From Magicicada septendecula (Eukaryota; Arthropoda; Insecta; Hemiptera; Cicadidae): a stretch of 64,000 nt of DNA. The notes under the pieces are model-generated. The model ran no database searches, was not told the DNA's origin, and was given only the letters and a program-made list of their open reading frames with translations. Where the stretch lies: assembly GCA_034769895.1 (NCBI GenBank), contig CM068372.1, positions 433,335,958-433,399,957 of the forward strand. Reading direction: 5' to 3'. The position numbers and the translations under genes are program-made. This document shows, in pieces, positions 40,135 through 50,041 of the stretch (position 1 is the stretch's first letter; every line of letters starts with the position of its first letter).

Positions 40135-41703
40135 TTATACGTACTCGCGTAATAAATCGATTAGTTTTGATACGATTGTACCGTCTATGCATTTTATTCC
40201 GACAACGGAGAGTCCATCGGTATGTTTTCCTTTTACAATTGTATTTAGAAATTCATCGTACACGTATACGCGCCCGTCTTTGAAGAAATAAATCTTTCCA
40301 TCGATGTATCGGAACGCGCTATCAACAGCTTCTGGCAAGCCGACAAAACGATCTTTAACGTATCCGTGTTTCTTGATCGTGAACGTGCACTCGTCTATCT
40401 CACCGTAATACATATCGTTGTACAACAGAAGGGTTCGACCTGTGTAGGTATGTATCACCGCGTTTATTTTCATCATCGTGCGAACGCCGAGCGTCGTGAT
40501 CGGACGCGGATACCCGTTCACCGACTGCAGACTGTGTATATCGAACATGTATACGTAGATATCTATGAAAAGCACCACTTCTTCGGTGCGCGGTCTCTGG
40601 TACATCGCCGAAACGTTGGTGAACGTCGACGGTAAGAACGTCAACCAATCCGTCAACAGAAGCGGACTCCCGCTCGGACGCTTCGACTCGAGATCCAGTG
40701 TCCACAAGAAGTTATCGTGCACTATATACATGTGTCTGTTGATTATTAAAAATTGATTAACGTTCTTTAGCCGACATAAATCCGCCGTCGTCCGGAGGGT
40801 ATCGTTCGTCGTCGGCGTCGTCGTCGGCGTCGTCGTCGGCGTCGTCGTCGTCGTCGTCGTCGTAGCTGGCGGTGGCGGCGGCTTCCCGTACAAGCGTTGA
40901 ATACCTCTTATATCGTCGTCTCTAAGGTCGAACGGACCGTCCGACCGCGGCACGTAGAAAGGGTACATGATCGAATCTCTCACGAGGGAATGAGACAGCC
41001 CTAACGCGTGTCCGATTTCGTGCGTTAGCACCTGAAGAAAACTGGTCTGATCGTCCGGTATTTCGGTTGCGTTCGTATAATTCCACGATTCGTAGTAGTC
41101 CATATGTATCTCGGTAGTGTTATACGGTAAATCGGGCGGGTAGTAAGCGTGAGCGAGTATACCTCCTCGTCCGTCCAAATCGTACCCGCAGATCGAACAC
41201 CTGGAGGTCAGACACCTGTGTTTAAAATATTTCATAGCGATGACTATGTCAGCGTTTACGTCGTTGGGTCGATAGTCGAATTCCAGATTCGAATGTTTCC
41301 ACCATACAGCGAACGCTTGTCGTGACGCTTCTAGAGCACTGGCGGTACCGTGAAAGAACCGCCACGACAGTCGTCTCTTGGTCCACGGCGTTCGTAAGGT
41401 GTACGTCACGAAATCTTCGTTACCACATCTCCGCGCTCGCATAAGATTAATCGTTTCGTTGTTCAATTCTCCATTTACGGTTAAATTGAAATTCACTTAA
41501 AACGTCCGAAGGTAGGCGTCCACATCGATAGTGGTGTTGTCTGTGAGTCGTAAACTATCATCGGGCACGTATCCGTATCGCACCAAGTAATCTAAAGCGA
41601 AATCTACATCGTTCGCGTTAGCGAGGACGAGCGCAATAATAAACACTAGCGTGGTGTACATTGTGTGTCTCGAGACTGACGGATGTTGTCGTATAGCGGT
41701 CAT
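40135..41703 (-). pseudogene. mmp: Secreted matrix metalloproteinase with hemopexin-like region, one in-frame stop
   Basis: ATG 41703 (or 41661) starts a protein with a hydrophobic signal segment (TLVFIIALVLA) and the propeptide start (DYLVRYGYVPDD). A TAA at 41497-41499 interrupts; the same frame continues to 40135. In the downstream part (numbered from 41496) are a cysteine-switch RRCGNED (C24), the zinc site HEIGHALGLSH (159-169), the Met-turn SIMYP, a Pro/Thr-rich hinge (about 206-228) and a hemopexin-like C-terminal half. Baculoviruses carry related MMPs that help tissue spread. The start is 2 bp after the preceding gene's final stop. The only lesion seen is the single stop, in the propeptide. 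Confidence 0.9.
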
Positions 41704-41705
41704 AT

Positions 41706-42718
41706 TTATACGATGATGTCGGCTTCACGTAGTTCTTCTACTATGGAAACTATTTCGTTCGTGTGCCCACCGTTTCCGGCGCGCTGTGACGCCATCAACA
41801 GTCGCAATCTGTCCACCAGTTCGTTCGGATCGTCCCAATGCACGTAATCGATTTTGTCTTTTTTTTCGATGCCACCATATACGTTCGGTCGGTATTATGC
41901 CCGTGTCCCGTACGTTTCGGTGGGAACAGTTGTGATATTACCCGTTTATACTTTACACCTCTGTTCGCGTTCACCTGTGCGCTCGCTAAATAAATTTGCT
42001 TGTGCGCGTTCGTGGTGCGTAATATATCTTTGTACGCCTTTAGATCCGCTTCGTTGTAAACGTTTTCGTTAGGGTGTTTCATGAACACGAGTTCGTATAG
42101 ACCCGGTGTAACTTTGTATCGCCTTTTACCGTCGATGAGGATCGTATCGTCCGTTTCGATTTCAAACAGCGAGTCACCGATCATCCATTTTCCGTTCGCG
42201 TGTCTTACACCGTAAGTATAGTCCATCAGTCGATCACGTTCAGAAGATACGATCATACGCATGTACTTGTTCGCTAACGATTCGCTGTCATATTGGGTCA
42301 GCAGATATCTACGCGCTTCGCGCCTTCCTTCCGGTGTGGCTAACATTTTTTCGATGTTGAGACTGGGATCGGTCTCGTCGTCATCGTCCGATGTTTCGGC
42401 TAACGTAGTCGTTTTCAGGAAACGCGGTGTCCGCATCGGTGTTCCCACGTCGATCTTACTACTAGAATCCTCCTCCTCCTCCTCCTCCACATCCTCCTCA
42501 CGTTTCATCTTTTTCGTTGGCTTTTCATTTGTTGTTTTTCGTTTTTTTTCAACCAACGCTTGCGAAATACTTTGTAACGGTTCCAGAATCGGTTTGTAAA
42601 TTTTGGATAACGTTGCTTCCTCTTCACGGATCCCATGTTTTAACGCACGGTATTTCTTCCGTATGTCATCGCTGATCGTGTCGATATCACGGGCTAGTCG
42701 TTTCTTCTTTTCGTCCAT
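41706..42718 (-). pseudogene. DUF8207-like Polinton protein, C-terminal frameshift
   Basis: ATG 42718. The N-terminus is a predicted coiled coil (EKKKRLARDIDTI..., ALVEKKRK), followed by a nuclear-localisation-like K/R patch and an acidic Glu/Ser stretch. A conserved block follows: GVRHANGKWMIGDS, VTPGLYELVF and AYKDILRTTNAH, typical of the DUF8207 proteins found in Polintons. Function unknown; a core or DNA-associated role is a guess. The frame changes in a plus-strand T8 run at 41859-41866. The expected ending (YVHWDDPNELVDRLR...) is present in the new frame and stops at 41706-41708. Confidence 0.75.
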
Positions 42719-42815
42719 CTCGATATACGACGGTGCGTCGACTAACGTCGCTGACACCGGAACATGTGTATTTACGCACAGTGAACAGCTGTTACTTGCG
42801 AACGGTCCGGGAATT

Positions 42816-43538
42816 TTAATCGATGACTACGAAACGGTCGAAACCGGCTCTGTACCTGCCACCATCGATAGAAGAATCCTTGTCCACGACGAGAAAGCCG
42901 TATCGATCTTTCCACGCTTCGGTGCACACGTTCTTAAACGTCTCGTATTTCATGTCCGTGTTGACGTGATCGTTGTACGCGTGCTTCAAGTTGAGATCGT
43001 CCTGTTTGAACAACACTATTAGATTGGCGTTATCGCGAACCAACTGTTTCGGCACTTGACTGTACGTCTGACACAGGTAAAACGCGTCCACACCGCTGTG
43101 TCGTCCCATAGCAAAATACTTGCGTATGTTGTGTTGCCTTTCGCAAGACACATCGTCGAACACCATAATAGAATTGGGATCGACCTCGTCGGGAGGTGGT
43201 ACCTCATCGTTATCGTTGAACGCGTGATAACCCATTCATTCGTCAGAAAGTCGTGTCATCAGGGTCTCCAGCATCCGATATTTGGGTTGAAACAATGATT
43301 TAGAAAACACGTATAGGTTCGCGAATCTCAACCCGTTCACATCGAACAACAGATTGAACATGACATTAGTCTTTCCGCATGCTGAAGGTCCGCAGATGAT
43401 CGAACGTACGGTATCAGGCAGAAGACGCCCATGTTTACAATTTTTTCTGCCACAACCACCGCCACCACCATCGCCACACAATTTCGAATAGTCCACGTCC
43501 TTTATTTTTAGTCTGTGCGCTTGTTGCAATATTTTCAT
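42816..43538 (-). pseudogene. Genome-packaging ATPase (FtsK/HerA type), one in-frame stop
   Basis: ATG 43538 opens 100 codons with the P-loop GPSACGKTN (residues 50-58) and a preceding Gly/Cys insert. TGA at 43236-43238 stops it; the frame continues to 42816 with Walker B (IMVFDDVS) and a downstream GRHSGVDAFYLCQTY block. This enzyme pumps DNA into capsids and is a hallmark of Polintons and related viruses. Apart from the single TGA the gene is intact in length (about 240 codons). Confidence 0.9.
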
Positions 43539-43863
43539 GTTGTCGTTCTGTCAACAGTCTATTTAATAGTCGTACTATGTTGGTACAATCGACGGATATG
43601 TAACTGCACACACAAGTGTCCGGACCCGTTTCACAGTTTGGATTCGACCAAACACATTCTTTGTAGTGATCGAGTCCAGTGCCACTAGGTACTATTTCGC
43701 TGAGTCGGAACCTCGACACACGATTGCTAACCCTCTGCCAATACTCGTGTACCGTTAAGATCCTGCGCATGCGTTCGACGTAGTCAGCGGGCGTGTTCAC
43801 GACGTACTCGTTGTAGCCGGGATGCGACACAACGTCTTTCACACTGTACACAGCGCGCATGTT
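43435..43863 (-). CDS. Unknown Polinton protein overlapping the ATPase gene
   Basis: The open frame reaches 43881 upstream, but the first ATG is at 43863 (MRAVYSVKDVVSHPGYNEYV...). About 142 residues, with a basic middle (YVERMRRIL) and a Cys-rich patch (CVWSNPNCETGPDTCVCS). The 3' 100 bp overlap the ATPase start in another frame, and the Trp/Arg-rich end (WRWWWRWLW) is translated from the ATPase Gly codons. No family recognised; the true end may be earlier or frameshifted. Confidence 0.5.
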   Translation of the reverse strand, partial: NMRAVYSVKDVVSHPGYNEYVVNTPADYVERMRRILTVHEYWQRVSNRVSRFRLSEIVPSGTGLDHYKECVWSNPNCETGPDTCVCSYISVDCTNIVRLLNRLLTERQHENIATSAQTKNKGRGLFEIVWRWWWRWLWQKKL

Positions 43864-43917
43864 GACATCGTAACGCACCAACGCATACTGATTCTATGTC
43901 CACGAATCGATTTGTTG

Positions 43918-44974
43918 TTATAGCAAGTTCTTCTTGTCTATCCACGAATCGTGTTTACCATCGAATCCTAACCACCTAACTTTCACGCGATCGCCTTTAC
44001 GTTGCACGATCTTTTCTACCAAGTACACGTCACCGACGTTCGATTTACTGATTTCGTGTTCGTAAAAACCACCTTTTAACACTTCTCCCGTATGATCCTT
44101 TAGCGAATAAGTGACGGGTACGCTGCCGGTACGTACCGCGTGAACGAGGAATATCTCGTTTGTCCAATTGGGGGTGTATCCTTTGGCGAACGTCATTTTG
44201 TGTTTGCTTATACGGACACGATCGCCTACTTTGAACTTTGGTCGTTTATAGTCAATGCTCCTCGCTGTTTTCACAGGAATCCGTTGCAGCACCGTACGTT
44301 CGTTGGATTCGTTCACCTGACGCGGTTTCATTCCAATCGTTGTGTGCACACTGTCGTTGTACGACCTGACCAGTTCCGGTAACATATCCAACCAACGGTA
44401 ATGACCTTGTTCGCTGAACGCACGATACATGTGCGTTTTCAACGTACGGTTGAAGCGTTCCACAATGGACGCCTTTTTCTCACTATACGTGGAATAGAGT
44501 GTCACACCGTATCTGCTCAGCAACGTTTGTACGGCGTTGTTGTAGTACTCTTTCCCGTTGTCCGTCTGCAGATATTTCATTTTATTAGCACGCAGAATCG
44601 GTTCCAGAGCTCGTGCGACCTCTACACCAGTCTTCGTTTTCAACGGAACGGCGTACGCGTACTTGCTAAACGCGTTAATCATCGTCATGAGGTACTTGAA
44701 TCCCTTGTTCACCTTTGCGTGCGGTATCATCTCTACCAGGTCCGCTTGGTACAAGTCGTGAAGTCCCTTCAACTCGACTGCACGTCTCGGAAAATTCCTT
44801 CTTACCGGTCTGTGCAACTCCATCGCGATAGTCTTGCGAACGCTCTGCTGTATGTTCTTCACCTGCCGTTTCATTCTCACGTCGTGCGAACCGTGATTCA
44901 CAATACGCTGGAACGTAGTAAACCGTCGGCTCAGTGCTGAACGTAACTCTCGTTCTGGTACGTGCGCCTTCCAT
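43918..44974 (-). pseudogene. int: Retroviral-type integrase with chromodomain, N-terminal frameshift
   Basis: Core frame 44901-43918: catalytic D54 (YQADLVEM), D114 (LQTDNGKEY) and E149 (SIVERFNR), numbered from the first residue of that open frame. An SH3-like C-terminal part (FKVGDRVRISK) and a terminal chromodomain (YLVEKIVQRKGDRVKVRWLG) follow. The open frame has no ATG at its beginning. A separate frame from ATG 44974 contains a TVYYVPAY segment of the kind that begins Polinton integrase zinc domains, so a frameshift near 44900-44920 probably splits the N-terminus. The enzyme joins element ends to target DNA, giving the 6-bp TSD. The catalytic core itself is intact. Confidence 0.88.
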
Positions 44975-45010
44975 CACGAGACTGTCACGACGTCATCGCT
45001 CCACAACCAG

Positions 45011-46222
45011 TTATATCATTTCGACTGAACGGAAGAACAGCGCGTTCTTCTTGTGATTGCGCAAGTACGTTAAAACGTGTGCTAAACTGATTTTCATGCA
45101 ACCATTACGCACGAGGCTCATACCGCTGTAATATCTCATGAGCGTGTGTTGTTTCGTGTCCAACGCTCTTACGGTCTTGACAGAATTCATGTCCTTGAAC
45201 ATGACGCTACGAATAACGTTGTCGCGGTACTCATGCATTTCCGCGACTATGACGTTATCGTCCGCAGGTAGGCGCTCGCACATGTGTTTAGCTTTGAGTT
45301 CAGCGATCGGACGCTGACTTCCCGACTTCATGTTCAAGTGTATCAGATACGAGTTCAACAACCAAAATTCATCCGCCATAGCGCCCGTGCACTGCTGCCA
45401 CTGTTCGTACAAACGTCGGTCTTTCACCGTGTACCCTTGTTCGTGCGAATAGTGTAGACCAAAGTATTCGCAATTCTCGCGGAGTGTAGGCAACGCCTCC
45501 TTCAGAAAGGGTACTGAAAACAATCCCTGCGCCTTGTTGTTCACCAACGTGAACTGTTTACCTTCCGCTAGTGTCGGTAACGAAGACGGTGGACAGTGCA
45601 CGTCAAAACTTACGTTGTAGCTGGGATCCAGTGCGCACTTTGGCGCTATCGCCACCGCGTTTCTGTATATTTCAATCGGTGTACGTATCGGAATAGTGCG
45701 CTCCGTAAGGACGATGCAACAAGAAGCGTGCGGTATCGAACTTCCGTAGGCGAGCATGTCCGTGTACACCGTCGCGTAGTTCATCTGTCCGTGAGAATCG
45801 TGTAAGCCGTGCACACGTTGAACGGCGTGATACAGTTCGGGAATCGGACGGAAACCTGAAAGAAAATTCCATCCGTGACGTACGGTACACTTGAACATAT
45901 TCTTTTCGTAAACCACGAGTTCTATCGGTACGTTGTTTCGTTCGCACTCTTCGATAAATTGAAGCCACCGTGATTTGTTGTGTATACGATCGGAGACTAT
46001 CATCAACAGCACAATTGGTGGCAGATCACCGCTAAGTTTTTTTATGTGACGCCAACAACGTCCGTGATATCTGTCAACACCGAACTTGTAACGTGTACAG
46101 TAGTTGCCGCAAAATCGTTTTTTCTTAACAAAATACACGGAACATAAGTTGGACCGTATCGCGCTTCGTAACGGTTTTGTTATCGCGAAATGTTTCCCAT
46201 CGTCGTATCGATAGACGTCCAT
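45011..46222 (-). CDS. GT14-like (core-2/I-branching type) glycosyltransferase candidate
   Basis: 403 residues from ATG 46222, intact. A small Cys/His-rich N-terminal module (CSVYFVKKKRFCGNYC...HGRCWRH, about 28-60) precedes a segment resembling family GT14: a hydrophobic strand (IVLLMIVSD), then an SHGQMNYATVYTDMLAYG block followed by CCIVLTERTIPIRTP, like the WG..S...A..LL and FVLLSDSC.PL blocks of the family. No membrane anchor is visible, unlike Golgi GT14 enzymes. The remaining 200 residues match nothing I know. The GT14 assignment is from pattern memory and unproven. Position: upstream of integrase and downstream of the BIR gene. Confidence 0.5.
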   Translation of the reverse strand: MDVYRYDDGKHFAITKPLRSAIRSNLCSVYFVKKKRFCGNYCTRYKFGVDRYHGRCWRHIKKLSGDLPPIVLLMIVSDRIHNKSRWLQFIEECERNNVPIELVVYEKNMFKCTVRHGWNFLSGFRPIPELYHAVQRVHGLHDSHGQMNYATVYTDMLAYGSSIPHASCCIVLTERTIPIRTPIEIYRNAVAIAPKCALDPSYNVSFDVHCPPSSLPTLAEGKQFTLVNNKAQGLFSVPFLKEALPTLRENCEYFGLHYSHEQGYTVKDRRLYEQWQQCTGAMADEFWLLNSYLIHLNMKSGSQRPIAELKAKHMCERLPADDNVIVAEMHEYRDNVIRSVMFKDMNSVKTVRALDTKQHTLMRYYSGMSLVRNGCMKISLAHVLTYLRNHKKNALFFRSVEMI

Positions 46223-46490
46223 CGTGTCATCGATTCGTGATGCAAGTGATACCGTTTCGACATCGACACGATATTTTAAGTGTATACGTATAATGTTTGA
46301 TGATTTTTTTTTTTTTTTTTTATCATGGGCACCATCGCTCAGACTTTGAACTGATTACACTCATTCGGTAGTAGTAGTATTACACATAGTACTACTAGTA
46401 CTAACACATAGTACTACTACTACCCAAACGGGTATGTTATGTGAGTTTATGCCGGCTCTGAAAAGAGCTGTTTTTTGCGTGCGTCGACTT
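46223..46490. other. Spacer with T-run and short ACT/AGT repeats
   Basis: Contains a run of T (46303-46321) and an imperfect repeat of tagtactactac (46365-46425). No credible ORF; the 77-codon ORF 46361-46594 is a shadow of the BIR gene. Confidence 0.5.
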
Positions 46491-46766
46491 CTACAAGTGC
46501 TCGCGGACGAAATCACATGTAGGCATTGACGCCTTATGGATTTGGACGGGATCATCACCCACCGTCCAATCCATAATTCGTACTTTGCATACACAGCATC
46601 TCACAACATCAGCATTGCCTTCGTAAATAAACCCGGCTTTGGCCAGATCAAATAATTTTACATTCGCATTCGGATATTTCCGAAAGTAAAATTTTATATT
46701 GCCTCGACGACGGATGTTGTAAAAGCTGCTTAATCGGTGTGCAAAAGAATATGTGCACACGTCCAT
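46491..46766 (-). CDS. Small BIR-domain protein
   Basis: 91 residues from ATG 46766. Essentially one BIR domain: RLSSFYNI...LAKAGFIYEGNADVVRCCVC, then DDP...H...PTCDFV. All zinc ligands fit the C-x2-C-x16-H-x6-C spacing, unlike in the larger IAP of this element. There is no RING. Proteins of this size act as caspase-binding or decoy IAPs in some insect viruses (family knowledge); the function here is inferred. It is the first minus-strand gene after the divergent intergenic region. Confidence 0.85.
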   Translation of the reverse strand: MDVCTYSFAHRLSSFYNIRRRGNIKFYFRKYPNANVKLFDLAKAGFIYEGNADVVRCCVCKVRIMDWTVGDDPVQIHKASMPTCDFVREHL

Positions 46767-47101
46767 ATTTGAAGCGAGAATGCTCGTTTACTACAATACA
46801 TTCAACCTCCTCGGAGATAGCTGCGCGCGCAACCGTTAGTGGGAGGGGGAGGATCGCTGTCGACGGAAACCATAGTGGAGGGGAGCGGATAGCTGCGTGC
46901 GCAGCCGGTAGTGTAAGCGGAGAGGGGATCGCTGCAGGCGTTCATTTCGTAGTTACCTCGAGTCTAGTGCAGGCTAACTTTCGCATAGCGCATATAAAGC
47001 ATCGATTATTTTCCAAATTCACGTCAGTCTTCCATTGTTGCTCAAGCGTGCAAGTAATTGTAGTTTCACGTTTTTTTGTTCTTGTTGTGATAGTGCCAAC
47101 A
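46767..47101 (+). promoter_or_regulatory. Divergent intergenic region with TATA/Inr promoter toward polymerase
   Basis: Lies between the minus-strand BIR gene and the plus-strand polymerase side. TATAAA at 46993-46998 is followed 31 bp later by a TCAGT initiator at 47024-47028, the arthropod arrangement. Repeated ctgcg-gc-g and ggaggggga motifs occur upstream (46815-46935). Confidence 0.55.
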
Positions 47102-47260
47102 ATGCAGTCTTTTTCTGTTGAATGTAAACATTCGTTGCGTGGCGCGTTGGTGTTGTACGTTTACACACCGGTTACGGAGGACGAAGAATGTGTCAACGAT
47201 GTCATAACTAAATATCACTATAATATTGACGACTCGGAACACAAAGTTTTTTATAAGTAA
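47102..47260 (+). CDS. Short ORF downstream of the promoter, unknown
   Basis: 52 codons from an ATG in good context (caacaATGc), about 75 bp after the initiator. The sequence (MQSFSVECKHSL...) matches nothing I know. It could be the surviving 5' end of the polymerase gene, cut by the Penelope-like insertion and a deletion, or a separate leader ORF. Confidence 0.3.
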   Translation: MQSFSVECKHSLRGALVLYVYTPVTEDEECVNDVITKYHYNIDDSEHKVFYK

Positions 47261-47261
47261 A

Positions 47262-47957
47262 AACGTAAAGTTTTACCTTACAGCCTAAACCGGCTTTCAC
47301 CTATAGAAGGCTTCATCAGAGGCTGTCGTTAGTAGCGCTGCTCGTCTTGTTGTTGGCGACGAGAAAGTGTTTCGAAAGATTGAAGCTGTGTGTGTGTGGT
47401 GAGATGTGTTCGAATAATGCGTGCGATTTGAATTGTGTCTGTTCGCTTAGGATGTCGTTTTTATTTGTTTTTGTGTGTTTGTATATTTCTAATTGTTCTA
47501 GAGTGTCTAGTTTTCGGCCTTTTGTGTGTACGTGTAGTATGTTCATGTTATTGTCGATGTTTTTATATGTGTGGTTTGCTTCAATGAGGTGGTTTGCGAA
47601 GGTAGATTCTGTAGTGGTGTGGAGTGCTTTTGTGTGTTCAATGTATCTCTATTTGAAGCTACGTCCTGTCTGGCCTATGTAGAATTTACTGCAATTTGAA
47701 CAATTTAGTTTATATACACCGGGTAGATCGAATTTGTTTTGTGCTTTGGGCATGCGTTTTGATAGTGTGTGTTCTGTTTTGTTAGTAGTTTTGTAAGCGA
47801 TTCTGTATCCTGCTTTTTTGAATTTGTGGGCAATTTTTTCTGTTTGTTTGTTGATGTATGTTAGTGTTATGAATTTGTTGTTTTCTGTCTTTGTCTGTTG
47901 TTTGTTTTGTGTTTTGTGTAGGAGTTTACTGACTAACTTACGTAAGTTAGTCATCGT
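47262..47957 (-). mobile_element. Penelope-like element fragment (GIY-YIG endonuclease end)
   Basis: The minus-strand frame 47954-47316 holds a basic linker, then GVYKLNCSNCSKFYIGQTGRSF (GIY-YIG-type core, 20 or so residues around 47720-47655), a TAG at 47649-47651, and the in-frame continuation STFANHL, HVHTKGRKLDTLEQLEIYKH and FNLSKHFLVANN. This is the C-terminal endonuclease of Penelope-like retroelements. The RT part is absent (5'-truncated). The 3' side contains ctgatgaagcc...ggtgaaagccgg up to about 47265. The right end abuts polymerase coding sequence, so the fragment is nested in the Polinton. Exact left boundary uncertain. Confidence 0.85.
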
Positions 47958-50041
47958 AACTTACGATGTTACGACGCACATCACTTGATACAAGGGTTGG
48001 GTAAATACAACGATGGAACTCTCACTTGTATCGCTACCACTAGTGAACGCTTCGTATCAGTCACGTTGGGTGCCCTGCGTTTCGTAGACACGTTACAATT
48101 TTTGAACACGTCCTTGGATACACTTGTTGGAAACTTGCGCGCGAGCGGTGCGGATTTCGCTTTAACAAAGCAATGTTTCGAAGAATACTTCGAGCTACTC
48201 TTACGTAAGGGGGTGTACCCTTACGATTACATGACGGGTAGCGCAAAGTTCGACGAAACACGTCTGCCCGCACGCGAACACTTTTTCAATAGGCTGAGTG
48301 AAACGCCCGTGTTGGACGAAGATTACGCACATGCACAGAATGTGTGGCAGACTTTCGGAATCCGCACGCTGGGCGATTATCACGATCTTTATCTTAAAAC
48401 AGATGTACTGCTGCTGGCTAACGTCTTCGAGGCGTTTCGTGAGATGGCCATACGGTACTACCAGATTGATCCGGCTCATCTTTACTCGCTTCCCGGCGTT
48501 GCTTGGCACGCGATGTGAAAGATGACCGGTGTGCGACTGGAACTGTTGACGGATATAGATCAGCATCTTTTTATCGAATCAGCCGTTCGCGGTGGCGTTA
48601 GCATGGTACCCAACCGCTATGCCAAGGCCAACAACCCGCTAATCGCTGTTCAGTATGATGCTTCAAAGCCGACCTCTTTCATATTGTACACCGACTGCAA
48701 CAACCTTTACGGTGCAGCCATGTCACAGCCGCATCCTTACGGCGACTTTAGATGGCTCAATCGTAACGAGATCGACTCACTAGACGTACGTACTCTGAGT
48801 GATGACAGTGACATGGGCTACATACTTGAGGTCGACCTACACTATCCATCTAAACTTCATGACCTTCACTCCGATTATCCGCTGGCCCCCGTCTTTTCCT
48901 GCGTCAATCCCGACATACTTTCACCGTACTCTCGACGACTGCACACGCGACTACACTATACAAAAGGGTATAGCGGATCGGAAACGCCTTCGTCGTCCGT
49001 TCCCAAGTTGCTGACAACTTTGGACGACAAGCAAAAATACGTTCTCCATTTTCGAAATTTAAAGTTTTATCTGAGTCTTGGTTTAGAATTGAAAGCGATC
49101 CATAGGGTGTTGAGTTTTAAACAGAGAGCGTGGTTGAAACCGTTTATCGATTTCAACACGCAAAAGAGAGCAGCAGCCACCAACAGTTTTGAAAAGGATT
49201 TTTTCAAACTGATGGTCAACGCCGTCTATGGCAAATCGCTGGAGAATGTGAGGAAACGAATAGACTTCCAACTAGTCTCTAACGAACGACGGCTGCAGAA
49301 ACTGGTTTCCAATCCACGGCTAAAGCGTATGATCCGCTACACCGATGACTTGGTCGGACTGGCCTTACGAAACAGAAAGATATTCCTTTGCCGTCCAGTG
49401 TACGTCGGCTTCACAGTACTCGATGTCAGCAAATTGATAATGTACGATTTTCATTATCGGCACGCTGTCGCCAAGTACGGTCAACGATTGACATTACTAA
49501 TGACTGACACGGACAGTTTGCTTTACAGCATACAGACTGACGACGTGTACACGGATATGAAAGAGGATCTCCACCGTTTCGACACGTCGAACTATCCCGC
49601 GGATCATCCTTGTCATTGCGACGACAACAAAAATGTCGTGGGGAAGTTCAAGGATGAGACCAATGGGAAACCCATCAGGGAATTCGTCGGATACAGAGCA
49701 AAATGTTATTCGCTCCTGTTGTCCGACCCCACCGACAAAAAGGTGGCGAAAGGTGTACCAAGGACAGCAATAAAAAAAGGTTACGACATCGATTGTACAG
49801 CGAGTGTCTTTTCGACAGTCGTACGGTTTTCACCTCTGCCGAGTGAATACGAAGCGATCGTCATAAGCTGTACACGCAACGTGTAACAAAGCTTTCCCTG
49901 TCACCTTATGACGATAAGAGGTACGTACTGGACGACGGTGTAACTACACTCGCGTACGGACACTTCAGAACGCGTAAACGTGCGCTATCCGACGACGCTG
50001 CTGGTCCTAACACGAAGAGACAGAGGTACACGGACCAGTAA
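47958..50041 (+). pseudogene. polB: Protein-primed-type DNA polymerase B, 5'-truncated, one stop and one frameshift
   Basis: The reading frame begins abruptly at the second exonuclease motif (NLRCYDAHHL) next to the Penelope-like fragment. It then has the third exonuclease motif (YHDLYLKTD), polymerase motif A (LYTDCNNLYGAAM), motif B (KLMVNAVYGKSLEN) and motif C (MTDTDSLLY). TGA at 48516-48518 interrupts, and near 49840-49862 the frame shifts before the conserved end (LSPYDDKRYVLDDG), which stops at 50039-50041. A poly(A) signal aataaa follows at 50051-50056. The first exonuclease motif and TP-like N-terminus (several hundred residues) are missing. Replicates Polinton DNA in intact relatives. 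Confidence 0.9.

Noticed and set aside
46739..47260. One 173-codon plus-strand ORF across the divergent region
   Set aside because: It starts inside the BIR gene on the other strand and crosses the TATA/initiator; only the part from ATG 47102 is plausible.
47985..48518. Reading the first polymerase piece as a separate gene starting at 47985
   Set aside because: There is no ATG there (TTG codon); the frame is open further upstream into an exonuclease motif and continues after a single TGA.
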